64,000 nucleotides of DNA. It comes from Aquatica leii (taxonomy: Eukaryota; Arthropoda; Insecta; Coleoptera; Lampyridae). Numbering within the stretch: the first letter of the stretch is position 1; each line of letters starts with the position of its first letter. Position numbers and translations under genes: made by a program. Shown piece after piece: positions 1 through 11,019 of this stretch. Below the pieces are notes generated by a model, which was not told the origin of the DNA, made no database searches, and saw only the letters and a list, made by a program, of their open reading frames with translations. Location of the stretch: positions 46,124,837 through 46,188,836 of the forward strand of contig CM069438.1 of the NCBI GenBank assembly GCA_035610365.1, read 5' to 3'.

Positions 1-301
1 AGATTAATAAAATTGCACTAGGGAAAGGACAATGTTTCTTGCGTGGCTACGGTTCGCGCTAGTAAAGGCTTATTTAAAAGCACATTGATAAAACTATGTG
101 TTCTGCCGCTGCATTATGAGACCTTAGAATTACGTTTTGTTTTTTTTTGCGATACATGCATATATACTTTATATAATTTTAGTTTCTTTATATTTTCGTG
201 TGTAAAATAGTTTAATCGTATTTAGAAAATCACCAAATTTTGATGATTTTGGTAAGCGGTTACGTTTCGTCCTTATAAATATTTTTTCAAATTGTAATGT
301 A
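1..301. other. AT-rich flank, no feature
   Basis: No coding or repeat structure is visible before the first transposon. The last two bases (TA, 300-301) are the target dinucleotide of the next element. Confidence 0.5.
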
Positions 302-1081
302 CAGCCATACTCAATGGAAATGTCCCTAAAATGAACATTACCGCATTTTCAGTCACATTCTAATAGTATTACCAGTATTTATACTTGTAAATATACATTG
401 AGGTTATGTCTTTTTGTCTTGTACATAAAAAAGTGATTACCATTACTAAATTTCAAATGTATTTCTCAAAGCATAAGAAAACAGTATTACGTTTATGACC
501 GTATTTATATTTTTATGCGAATAAAAAAACATATTTTTTTTCTGTAATTTTAGATACATACTTATTGATAGTAAAATTTTGAACGTATAAAATTAAGGTA
601 AATTATAAATAATAATCTAATTACTGATTTTATTAAAATAGTTTTACATAGATACTATTAATATTTCGCTGTATGTGCAAAATTATTTATAAATAAAGTG
701 AAACTTTTATACTTTAATTTCGTTTAAATATAAACGATACTATCAAACAGAATTTTCCGGTGTAAGAATAAATATTTGTGCCAATATGATGTAATTTAAA
801 TTTTTGTTCACATAGTCAAATTCTTTTTTTTTTTGTTTAAACGGTTAAATACTTCACTTATTAATGAGTATTATAATTACATTTTTGTATTCATTATTAT
901 TATTTTTATTTTAATAATAATTATTTAGGTATTACTCACTTTTGCGTTAATAAAATGTTAATAAATAAGCATACGTTTATAATTACTGTTGATGCTGTAG
1001 TTTATTTTAATAATATAATTAAATAAAAAAACATATTATTATATAAAAAACAATAACAATACAAAAGTTGTATAGAAATAA

Positions 1082-2309
1082 TTAATACTTTGTGTAATAA
1101 CCATTATTTTGTATGCATGCTTCTAATCTAGACTGCATAGAGTTTACTAAATTTTCACACAACTGTGATCCCCGAAAACGTTCCCAAACTAATTGTGAAT
1201 GTTGGATAATATTTTCAGGTGTTATAAATTGAATATCACTATCCCAGTTTCTGATCATTGCACCCCACATATTTTCAATTGGGTTCAAATCTGCTGATCT
1301 CGCTGGTCATTCAATTATGTCAACTTCGTTTTGATCTTCAATGCAGTTTCTAACAATTCGTGCTATATGAATAGGAGAATTATCCTGGACTAAGTGAATA
1401 ATTTCCAGCTCATCTTGTGGAAATATTCTTCTCACAGAAAGTACCAAGATATTATCTAAAATATTCAGGTATTGCTCTGAAGTAAATCGAGGTGGTGTCA
1501 CTTGCACTAACTCTCCTGGACTCGCTTGAGATATCCATTCCCACACTCCAGCTGTCACTCTACCACTTTTCCTATTGGGCAAAACATGTTCTATATTATA
1601 ACGAGTGTTTTGTGGTCTCCACACTGTAGTTGGACATTGATCAGTACTAGAAAATACTTTTTCTGTAAAGATAACAGTACTCCAATCCAAATTTAAATAT
1701 TGGCGACAAAAGCGAAACCGAGCTGCAGCATGACGCTCTGTAATGTAAGGTTTACTTGCCGGTTTTCTACAATGTAAATTTGATTCGTGTAAACGTCTCT
1801 GAATGGTGGAAACAGAACAATTAATATTCAGCGTTTCCTGCATTTTTTTGGCAAGTTGTAAAAGGATTTTATAATGGATAGCCGAGTATGTCCGCATTTT
1901 CTTGCCGAGAAGTAATTCTAGGCTAAGGTGGTCTGTTGCTTACAAGTGGCCTATTACCAACTTCCTGACCTTTCGTAATCCATCGCCGGATTTGTTTAAT
2001 CTACAAAGTGTTAAGTTCTTAGTATTAGATTACATTTATTATTAGTACTATATTAAAAGCCATTATAAATTATATATATATATATATATTTAAAAATTTG
2101 ACGTCAATTTAATAGATTCCAATATCTTATAAAATAATATTGTTAGTGATCATATTTAATACATGCTGACTGTGTTGCAATGCAATCTAAAAAATATACT
2201 TCAGAAAAATGCTTACCGATAAATCAACAAGTTGTGATATTGTTCGAGGTGGCATTCCTGCTTGTGCCATCCCAACAATACTTCCTCTTAATTCTAAGGT
2301 AGAATCCAT
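1082..2309 (-). pseudogene. DD35E-type Tc1/mariner transposase, broken
   Basis: A Tc1-like transposase (helix-turn-helix DNA binding plus DDE catalytic domain) that would cut and paste its own element. Exon 1 starts at the ATG at 2307-2309 and encodes an HTH start; a GT...AG intron appears to occupy 2001-2216; exon 2 continues from 2000 to the stop at 1082. The second catalytic aspartate (VQDNSPIH) and the final glutamate (NPIENMWG) are present, 35 residues apart. The first aspartate is missing: FT-EKVFSS has lost a codon where FTDEKVFSS is expected. A TGG-to-TGA change at 1307-1309 (W of the WPAR motif) stops the protein, and a frame break lies near 1900. The product is not functional. Family assignment is firm; the lineage name is inferred from spacing only. 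Confidence 0.85.
2069..2090. repeat. TA-dinucleotide microsatellite
   Basis: About ten TA units in a row, inside the putative transposase intron. The sister copy near 54100 has only a short TA run, so this expanded after the copies separated. Confidence 0.7.
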
Positions 2310-3462
2310 GATGTTACCACTAGGAACTCCCAATTTATATTAGAATTTTGTAAATGAAAAATTTATATTTATACGACAAAAGGCCATAAACCTGATGATA
2401 TATTTACAAAAGGTAATTATGAAACTCATTAATAAGTGAGGTATTTCTTAATCCGCTTAATTCTAAGATGCATATCCGGTAGAATTGTTTATTAATTTGC
2501 ACAAAAACATAAAAATAGTTGTGGTTTTATAAAACGCTTGTTTTAGAGTAATATTTAAGTCTCCTCGTATGATTTTAAGAAACACATATACAATTTAATA
2601 ATGGTAATCACCTTTTTCTATTTATACGACAAACAAAAAGCCATAATCTCAAGGTATATTTATAGATGTCAATACGATCAATACTATTAAATGTCTTTAA
2701 AATGAGCATTACCGCACTTTTATTGACAACACATCATTAATAAGTAAGGTATTTGTTAATCCGCTTAACTCTAGGATGCATATCCGGTACAATACCAACT
2801 TTTACATAAACCGGACCAACAATCAAATTAAGAAATTGAAAAAATAAACAGTTATTTTATAACAAAAAACAAGTATCGTTGTTACTTATTAATTATTATA
2901 TAAGAAAAATTGTTTATAAATTATAGTAACAAACGCTGCGTATTCTTATACCCAAACATTACTCCGGGTCTGATAAGCCAGGTTTATACATCTTACATAA
3001 AAAAATAATGTAACTATCAGAACACACATTTCAATAAATTACATTAATAGTTAAAATTTAGACGTAACAAATACTTTTTAAATAATTTTGCAAATATAAT
3101 TTCGGCATTTTTATTCAAAACATTTATTACCTAAAAATTTGACGATATAGTATGTCCTATGTTTATTAAAAATATGTTAATAAATTGTTATTCAAAATTA
3201 GAAAAAAGTGTTTGTTTTTTAATTCGCACAAAAAATATTTAGAAAATTTTGGTTTTATAAAACGTTTATTTGAGAGTAATATTTAAAAGCCTTTTCGTAT
3301 GATTTGAGAAATACATACAAAATTAAGTAATGGTAATCACTTTTTTGTATTTATACGACAAAGAAAAAACTATAACCTTAGGATATATTTACATGCATAA
3401 ATACGATTAATACTATTAGAACGTGACTGAACCTGCGGTATTGCTCATTTTACTATGGCGTA

Positions 3463-4842
3463 CTTCTTAATTTCAGAATATGCAAAAATACATTAAAATA
3501 ATTGCATACAAAACGTACTGATTAAATACGATTAACGTAATTAAAGTAGAATTAAACTAAATTTATGTGCACGAGGCCAAATGTTAGATATTTTTTCTAA
3601 TAACTTTAGTCATTGTCTTATTAAATCTAAAGTAGGAAGATTCCGGAATTATCTTAAACGACCTAATAATTTATAGTTTGTGGAAGTACATAAAACACTT
3701 TATGTCATTGTTTAAGACTTACGTTAGTCAGCGTTTTTGTCCCCTATAATATCCGTCATTGTGTAAGAGAAATTCAGTCGACCAGATATGACTAACATTC
3801 TAATTGATTTTCTTTAACAATTATATCCTTTTACATATATCTTTAACTAAATGATTTAACGCAAGAATTCTATTTAGCCTTCCATAAATAGCATTTATAA
3901 TTGGAACTTATTGTCTTGCGTTTCCCTTCATTAGTAATATAGCAAACGTTCTAAGTTTTGCTTAAAAAATATAAAATAATACCAATACTTTTTCTATTTT
4001 TTATATTACGTAAGGTCTATTGTGTTTTATCTAAAGAAAGAGTTTCAGATACATTTAATTAGAAATACTTTCAATAGGTTTTTTCCAATAGTCTTTTGTA
4101 GTATGTGTAAGCATTATATTAGTTATCTAATATTAACTTTTATTAAAGTTTTGCCAGTATTTGACGTTTGCCTTTTTCGGAAATTCATTAGCAAACGAGT
4201 GGAAATTATTGGCAATAATAGATATTTAAACGTTTTGTAATTAAAAAAATAGATAAAACGTTATACATTTTTACTAAATGTTAAAATGTGAACTTATTTA
4301 CAACAAAAATTTTAGTTTATATTATATTTAATGTTTTTGTGCTTTTATGTTGGTTTACATAAATTAGTTGTTCAACAAATTTCCTAATTAATCAATTTTT
4401 TTTAAATATTATGATTATAAAAAATTAAGATTTTGTTACCAACTAAAATTATTGTAAAATCTTTTCAAGATTAGGTTTTATAATTAAATGAAAGGCATTT
4501 TTACAAAAAAATTAATTAACAAACATCACTATGTTAATTTAAACAATTGTTAGCTTATTCTAATTTTACTACCAGTTTTCTCAATGTAAATAACATTACA
4601 GCTACCACAACTTGTCAACGATATCGTTAGTGTTAACAAATAAAAATTTGTAATTACATTTAGAAAAAAAAAATTATTACAATATACAAATAAAATTTGT
4701 AACTAAGGAAAAGATATTAGTGTTAAAGTAAAAGAATAAAAAAAAATACTCTAAATCACACACAGTACTTAAATTCGTTTAGTTTTAATTGTCTTTGAAT
4801 TGAAATAATTTTTTTTTTAAATTGACAAATATTTTTTTTTTA
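3463..4842. other. AT-rich DNA, nothing recognised
   Basis: About 1.4 kb with only short, low-complexity reading frames, such as a hydrophobic 72-codon frame at 4022-4240 that matches no family I know. No repeat shared with the rest of the window was noticed. Confidence 0.4.
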
Positions 4843-7805
4843 AGTGCGTCAGCAACTAAGGCTATTAGCACTTCTACGCCGTAACATTATCGTATCTCAC
4901 ATTTTTCTATATTTTGTCTCTCAAGCCAGATTCGCCTAAAAATTCTAAAGTTTTTCGTGCGCTTTGCGCGTCGTATTGTAGTATGTCTGTCAAGGATTTA
5001 TTATTTACATCATATTTATGTCTTAACTCTTCTAGATTAGGGCATTCTAGAAGTATGTGCCGGACAGTTAATGCGCCCTGGCACCATAATGGGGCAACAA
5101 CACCTTTCACGAGGTACGATGACGTGGCTTTCGTGTGTCCCAGTCTCAGCCTAGTGATGATCACCTGTTGTTTACGTGTGAGTTTTTTTGTCTGGCAACC
5201 GCTCACCGAGTCAGTTATCGCTCTCAGGTGTCCATCGCTGTTTTTGGGCCTTAATAATTCGCAGTTCCATTACGTGCCCTCTGCTCCATGGTGGATCGTC
5301 TGGTATGTGATTACGATTTTGGAGTGTCAGGGTAAGAGAAATATCGTCGGTTGTTTTAAGCGCCGCGTGAAGAAAAGATATGTATCTGACGTGTCTTGAC
5401 GAATCGGTATTCCTTTCTAGCGCTGGTCTTGTTAAATTGTTGCCCCCCATATTCGAATTTTGGCTATATAGGAGAGGGCCAATATGGTTTTCCTATCTGT
5501 TAGTTTAGGAATACCAGATTCTGCGAATAAACTCTGTCTTGGGGTTGTGTAAAACGCCTCGATGACGTACCTGATCCCTGCAGTGTGTACTATATCTAAA
5601 GGCTGTAGGGTAGATTGAGCTGCTGAACCGTAAACAAATAAACCATATTTGATCTTAAAGAGAACCAGAGACTCATATAAGGTTAATAGTTGCTCCCTGT
5701 GTCCACCCCACTTAGTGTGGGATATACATTTGATAATGTTTAGTGCTCGTATAGCTTTGGCTCTTGTGCAGTCAACGTGGTTCTTCCATAATAAGCGGTC
5801 ATCCCATATCAACCCTAGATATTTTGTCTGGGATACGCATTGAAGCGTTCTACCGTTCATAGTAAGACAGGGTCTGTAATGCGATGTACGTAAATGGCAG
5901 AAATGCATGCACTTAGTTTTTGTTTCGGAAAATCTGAAACCTCTTTCCGCTCCTGTCGCTACTATAGTATTTATAGCAATCTGCACCTTTCTATTGATGT
6001 TTGATTTGAGAGGGCCAGATACAAAAATGGCGATGTCGTCTACGTATATGCTTCGGCCAATAGTTTGGTCTAACCTATCGCATATTGTATTGATGGCAAT
6101 AGCGAATAGGGTGACGCTCAGAGTCGATCCTTGGGGAATGCCATTTTCCAAAGTCGATGATGCTTCGCCCTGGTTGACTTTAAAGTATCTGTTTCTTAAA
6201 AATGACACAATGAAAAATGGTAGGTTGCCTAGGTAACCCCACTTGTATAGTTGTTCTAAGATTCCGAAGCGCCACATCATGTCCTAAGCTTTCTCTATAT
6301 CGAAGAATACTGCTGTTAAATGGTGTCTTATGTCGAAAGCTTTTATAATAGACAGTTCTAAATGCACCAGATTGTCTATGGAAGATCTTCCGGAACGAAA
6401 ACCCGACTGGTGTCTAGACAGCTGGTTGTTATTCTCCATACACCAAATGAGCCGCCTATTTACCATAGATTCGAGGAGTTTGCTTAGACATGACGTGAGG
6501 CTGATCGGACGGTAATATTGCGCTATAAATGGGTCTTTGCCCTTTTTCAGCAACGGAATAATCACGGCTTCTCTCCAGCGAGAGGGGTAAACACTCTCGG
6601 ACCATATGCGGTTAAATATCGCTAGTGCGTAAGCTTTGAAATCGGCGTGTGCTTGTTTGCCGAATTCGTAGTGCACCTTGTCTGCACCGGGGCAACTCTT
6701 ACCGACTTTGGCAAGCGCCTGATCAAACTCTTCTCTAGTAAAAAGGCAGTTGTAGTCGAGGTTTATGTTGGTAGAAAAGTCAAGATTTTTTTCTGCGTTC
6801 TGTTTTTGTTGCAGAAATTCTTGGCTGTAGTTGTTCGAGCTACTAATTTGTTGAAAATAATCCGCAAACCTTTCTACTACTTCTTGCGGTTCATCGACAA
6901 CTACATCGTCTACCCGTAGCATTGCAGTTCGATAAGGTTACTTGCACCCGGAAATCTTTTGCACTTTTTTCCACACTAGCGATATGGGAGTATCGGGATT
7001 TATTTCGGATACGTATTTCTCCCAAGATGTCCTTTTGCTTTGTAATATGGTCCGTCGAGCCACCGCTCTTGCACGTTTAAACGCGATCATGGTTTCCTCC
7101 GTTCCACGTTTTCTGAAAACGTTGAAAGCTTTCTTTTTGTTAAGAATGGCCGCTTTTTGGGACGGCTATCGACGCAGCGTTAAGCATGTATGTCGTAAAA
7201 TCGGCTATCTCGTCGTCTAAGTTCTTTCCGTATGAGACAATCCTGACAGGTAAGGACGATCTATACAGATCCCAATTTGCTTTGTCCACGTTCCATCTTT
7301 TAGGAACGTAGCATTTGGATAAAGAAATGTTGAACTCAATGACGATTGGAAAGTGATCGCTGTCGTATAGGTCGTCGAGGGCTTTCCACGTTATTTGCGG
7401 TGTTATGGATGTGGAATTAATTGAAAGGTCGAGAACGGAAAAATTGCTTGATCGAGCATTAAAGAAAGTATGTGATCCGTCGTTTAGCAAGGATATGTTA
7501 GAATTTTTAATAATTAAATGTTCTACAATTTGACCGCGAGCGTCCATTTTTTCGGAACCCCACATAGGATTGTGTGCATTGAAATCATCAACAAGTAAGA
7601 AGGGGTGATGCAGTTGGGATATTAAATCTTCGAGATCAGTAAGAGACCAGTCAAAACGGGGTAAGTAAATGTTGCAGATGTACAAGAGGACGGGGCGTGT
7701 AATTTTCACGAAATTCATAAAACTTATAAAGCTTACAAACTTTGAAAAATGTACAATATTTAAAGTTTCGACAGTCATGTCGCTGTCTTTTTCAGAAAAA
7801 ACTGA
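4843..7805 (-). mobile_element. I-superfamily non-LTR retrotransposon, 5'-truncated and decayed
   Basis: A LINE copying itself by target-primed reverse transcription. The 3' end is marked by a run of T at 4834-4842 (a 3' A tail on the minus strand) preceded by a short GC-richer tail. Coding runs from the apurinic-type endonuclease (about 7140-7778) through reverse transcriptase (5432-6922) to a C-terminal zinc-type motif (4907-5206). The 5' end stops abruptly at about 7805, where inverted Penelope sequence begins. No target duplication was found. Confidence 0.8.
4907..7778 (-). pseudogene. LINE ORF2 polyprotein (endonuclease, reverse transcriptase), broken
   Basis: The endonuclease part shows LLVDDFNAHNPMWGS and a DSDHFPIVIEFN-type catalytic end (7140-7778). 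The reverse transcriptase shows YRPISLTSCLSKLLE, HQSGFRSGRSS, GIPQGSTLSVTLF and the catalytic YVDDIAIF box (5432-6922). A thumb region follows, then LTRLRLGHT-like and LTVRHILLECP motifs (4907-5206) that in I, R1 and LOA elements lie after the RNase H domain. No RNase H motif (such as a TDGS start) is visible between them, so that domain seems deleted near 5206-5211. At least three frame breaks (near 7140-6922, 6282 and 5440) make it non-functional. Assignment to the I group rather than R1 is by these terminal motifs and is less certain. Confidence 0.8.
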
Positions 7806-7811
7806 AACTGA

Positions 7812-7878
7812 TGGTATAGGATCGTGACAAGCCTTTATATTACTCCGCTCGGATTAGTGGTTCGTGACGGTTTTAGTC
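7812..7878 (-). repeat. Inverted copy of the Penelope 3' end
   Basis: This stretch reads as the reverse complement of about 10440-10510, including the shared core GACAAGCCTTTATATTAC and the segment GTGGTTCGTGACGGTTT. It places the last codons of the Penelope protein, in antisense, just upstream of the truncated reverse transcriptase. Confidence 0.8.
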
Positions 7879-10487
7879 AGTTTTGATGTGACATCTCTCT
7901 TCACAAAAGTGCCTCTACAAACAGCACTAGAAATCATCAAGACTAAATTACGAAAAGCGGATTTGAATGAGGAGCTTAACGGACTAATTGAGCTATGCTT
8001 AAAGTCTACATACTTCTCATTCAACAATATTGTATACGAACAAATTGAAGGAGCAGCCATGGGATCACCACTTCCTCCAGTCATTGTTAATATATTTAAG
8101 GAAGACTTTGAAGAAAGAGCATTAGAAACCGCTAGCCTCAAACCAAAATGCTGGCTACGTTATGTGGACGATGCATTTGTAATTTGGTCTCATGGAGCAG
8201 AAACACTACACAACTTTCTGGATCACATCAACCAGTTAGATTCCAACATCAAATTCACCATGGAAAAGGAAACAAACAGAAGCATTTCGTTCTTGGACGT
8301 ACTGGTCACTCGAAAGATAGACAACAGATTGAGACATCAAGCATATAGAAAACCGACACATACTGACAGATACCTCAACGCCGAATCACATTATCATCCA
8401 GCTCAGAAGTTTTCAGTTCTAAAAACTTTAGTACACAGGGCCAAGGCAATCAGTGAACCGAACACGTTAAACACCGAGCTAGGTCACCTAACGAACGTCT
8501 TAATAAAAAACGGTTTTAGAAAAGGAGACATATATCGAGCAATTAACAAACACAGTAGGGAAAAACCAAAGAAGAAAGACCCCGTGGCAACTTCCTTCCT
8601 TCCTTAGATAAAAGCCTGCACGGATAAAATAACCAGGATACTTAGAAGGAAGAACATTAAAGTGACCTTCACTGTGTTACGCACGAAATTCGTATTACGT
8701 ACGACTGTGTATATTGACGTGAAATTACATTCTGGTTTTGACGCCCTCTACCGATTGTTTTCTCGTGGTTGTCATTTGACGGAAAATCGTCATGCTGTGA
8801 ATTGCATAAAATGGCCTGGACGTGTTGAATATTTCCGTTAGCCAATGCCATCCGGAATAATGGAAATTCAATTGTAATTATATTAATTATATAAAATATC
8901 TGAGGCGTTACAGGGTAAGCCATTGCTGTCGTTTATTATAATTCGTTCGTAATTTTTTCTTCATTTTAACAGCCATTTTTCCTCCACTTCGAGCACATGT
9001 ACGTTTTCGATAAAGGGGATAGTGAATAGTAATTCTTACTAAGCAATCACGTTACCGCACACATACGCTTTCGGAAGGCGGTTTCCACGCCACGAAAACG
9101 AGGTCTCGATAAGCCTTACCGTGGGAGATATTACTACATGTGGATGACTCGACTGGGTTATCAACCACCTGTTATACGTTACTATTTATCTGATTCGATA
9201 CACAGAAGTACTCTTTAATACCAAAGGCAGACGTTGATTGTGTTATCAGCCACCTGTTTTGATTCGCTGCGTACAGTAGTCCATACACCGGTTTTTTTTA
9301 TACATATTAAATGAATTATTAATACTAATTGTTTTAACTTAATATTCTTTGTGAGTTGGTGTGTGACACGATTTGTGGTTAATACTTATTACAGGCCACT
9401 GAAGGGGAAAAACGTTTTTCTTCGTGCTAGTGGATGCTGAACCTCGGGTGAGTTATTTTAATTAATTTTGTATATATCGTTGTCACGAAAAATTACTCAC
9501 AAACTTTTGCTTCATATTAACGTTCGTAAATGCATGTAATGTGTAGCTACCAATAAGGTAATTATAATCATTGAGTTCACTGTATCGCATACTGTGTGTG
9601 GGTGAAGAATATTTACTTCGAGTTACTTTAATTGTGTGTTGTGTGTTGCCGATACTGTAGGCATTCACGTACTGAATCTTCTATCTAATTCTATAAATTT
9701 ACTTGTTACGAAATCAAAGCTTAATACCGTCGTTAATGGTTATTGTATATATAGTATTTAGGACCTCCGAATTCGATGTATAACGATTATTATGCTACTC
9801 TATGTTAAACTGTGATATTTGTTAACTATAATCTGAAAGTGATTAAATTTGTTAATTTTCTCTCTTATGATTATTGTTCCCTATGAACTAATTTGGGCTA
9901 CTCGAACAGCCGAGTAGAGGGATTACGAACCTTCTAGTGTGTTACAAGTTTGAACCATTCTGTTGTGAGCGAAACAGAAGTGTTGCTTTGGATCAGCTCT
10001 GGCGCCTTTAAACATCTTTTTTTTATTTACTGTGGACCTCCCCACCTCCGACTATTATGAGTTGTCCGTGCAAGGTTCGTAAAACCAAAAAGCTTGTAAC
10101 AACTGCAACAAATAAAATAGCCGCTAATTTCTCAAAATCAAAGGAAACAAACACAAACAGAAAGGCTAGCTTACATAGAACAAACGGGGCGCAACATAGA
10201 CCAGATTAAAAGAACATAAAGCTGATACAAAGAAACACAACACAAGATCTGCTGTTGCGGAACATTTCTTATACACTGGTCACACAATAAAATTTGAAGA
10301 GGCAACAATGTTGGCTAAATCCCAAAATTTCTGGTCTAGACTATACAAGGAAGTCATCGAAATCCAGAAGTACGACAATTTCAATAGGGATAATAAAATC
10401 GATCTAGCGCCAATATGGAAAAACATGTTCCGGAAGACTAACGAATCCAAACCGTCACGAACCACTGACCCGAACGGCGTAATATAA
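7864..10487 (+). pseudogene. Penelope reverse transcriptase / GIY-YIG endonuclease, interrupted
   Basis: The Penelope polyprotein joins a telomerase-like reverse transcriptase to a GIY-YIG nuclease. Here 7864-8607 shows SFDVTSLFTKVP, GAAMGSPLPPVIVNIF, the catalytic LRYVDDAFVIW, SFLDVLVTRK and YRKPTHTDRYL. A TAG at 8605-8607 replaces the tyrosine normally found in FLPYIK; the same frame then continues (ITRILRRKNIKVTF) to 8674. An LTR and a 4-bp duplication follow, and the frame resumes at 10106 without loss. The nuclease part is decayed: its GIY-YIG start is shortened and frameshifted, but RLKEHKAD, SAVAEHFLYTGH and EVIEIQKYDNFNRD are clear (about 10195-10400), ending at TAA 10485-10487. The N-terminus is missing. 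Confidence 0.85.
8671..10105 (-). mobile_element. Solo LTR, family A (copy 1), with 4-bp target duplication
   Basis: The insert 8675-10101 (1,427 bp) has perfect inverted ends TGTTAC/GTAACA and is flanked by ACTG at 8671-8674 and 10102-10105. Comparison with copies at about 15780-16898 and 38471-39978 shows it lies in the opposite orientation to them. It contains no gag or pol sequence, so it is a solo LTR left by recombination between two LTRs. A 4-bp duplication fits Ty3/gypsy-type integration, but without internal sequence the class is an inference. A G-rich motif GGAGGTGGGGAGG lies about 55 bp inside its 5' end (reverse strand, near 10035-10047). Confidence 0.85.
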
Positions 10488-10515
10488 AGGCTTGTCAGAA
10501 TTCTATACCTTTTAT

Positions 10516-11019
10516 GTATTTCGTGAAAAGTGTAAATATGGAACGCGGTGCAAAACCCGAAAATATTTATTTGTTAAAAATTGATAAATTTATTAATTTA
10601 ACTTCAACATTAGATTGCGCGAATATTGTAAAAAATTTTAAAATTTAATTTATTCACGAAATATTCACACGATTACAACTAAAAAAAAATTATATATTAC
10701 CATGACTGATGTTTATCTAAACCGGTAATTGTTTATGTTAACAACACGGACACTTTCACGCTGTACTTATTTTTCACTAGCACGTGCACTTTTTTTATCT
10801 TAGCACACACGTTAAAAACTTATTTATTTAAACCGACAAAGTTTTCTTAACACTTCTTCCAACTCGATTCAAAAAACTGACTTCAGTTTATTTCGAATAC
10901 TTTTTATATTTCCGTTTTCTACATCCACAGTGTAATACGTTTTTCGATCATTGCTTCAAAGTTTCCAGTTACTTAAAAAACGTTTTAATATAAAGTCTCA
11001 TCTCTGTACCGTTATATTC
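10516..11019. other. Unassigned AT-rich spacer
   Basis: Nothing recognisable between the Penelope end and the RTE relic. Confidence 0.4.

Larger units (their letters stand above)
302..3460 (-). mobile_element. Tc1/mariner-superfamily transposon, DD35E-type spacing, copy 1
   Basis: The element runs from CAGCCATAC to CTATGGCG and is flanked by TA on both sides (300-301 and 3461-3462), the usual Tc1/mariner target duplication. The two ends are inverted repeats of about 180 bp at roughly three-quarters identity, and a degenerate extra copy of the terminal sequence lies farther in, around 2580-2745. A broken transposase lies on the minus strand. A second copy in the opposite orientation is at 52679-55861, and the two can be followed base by base through most of their length, including non-coding parts. 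The right end of this copy has lost about 20 bases just inside the terminus. Confidence 0.85.
7812..10515 (+). mobile_element. Penelope-like retroelement interrupted by a solo LTR
   Basis: The element carries a Penelope-type reverse transcriptase and a GIY-YIG-type C-terminal region, split by an LTR at 8675-10101. The 5' end is truncated in the reverse transcriptase and joined to an inverted copy of the element's own 3' end: 7812-7878 is the reverse complement of about 10440-10510. Such inverted end pieces are a known habit of Penelope-like elements. The right boundary is approximate. Confidence 0.8.

Noticed and set aside
4914-5399. 161-codon plus-strand frame
   Set aside because: Antisense shadow of the LINE ORF2 C-terminus on the minus strand.
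7864-8607. LINE reverse transcriptase
   Set aside because: Motifs (GAAMGSPLPP, LRYVDDAFVIW, YRKPTHTDRYL) are those of Penelope, not of LINEs.
10045-10080. A YELSCPCK-like stretch that looks like the start of the Penelope GIY-YIG domain
   Set aside because: It lies inside the LTR as defined by TGTTAC...GTAACA ends and ACTG duplicates, and the homologous LTR at 38471 has the same sequence in a non-Penelope context; the match is coincidence.
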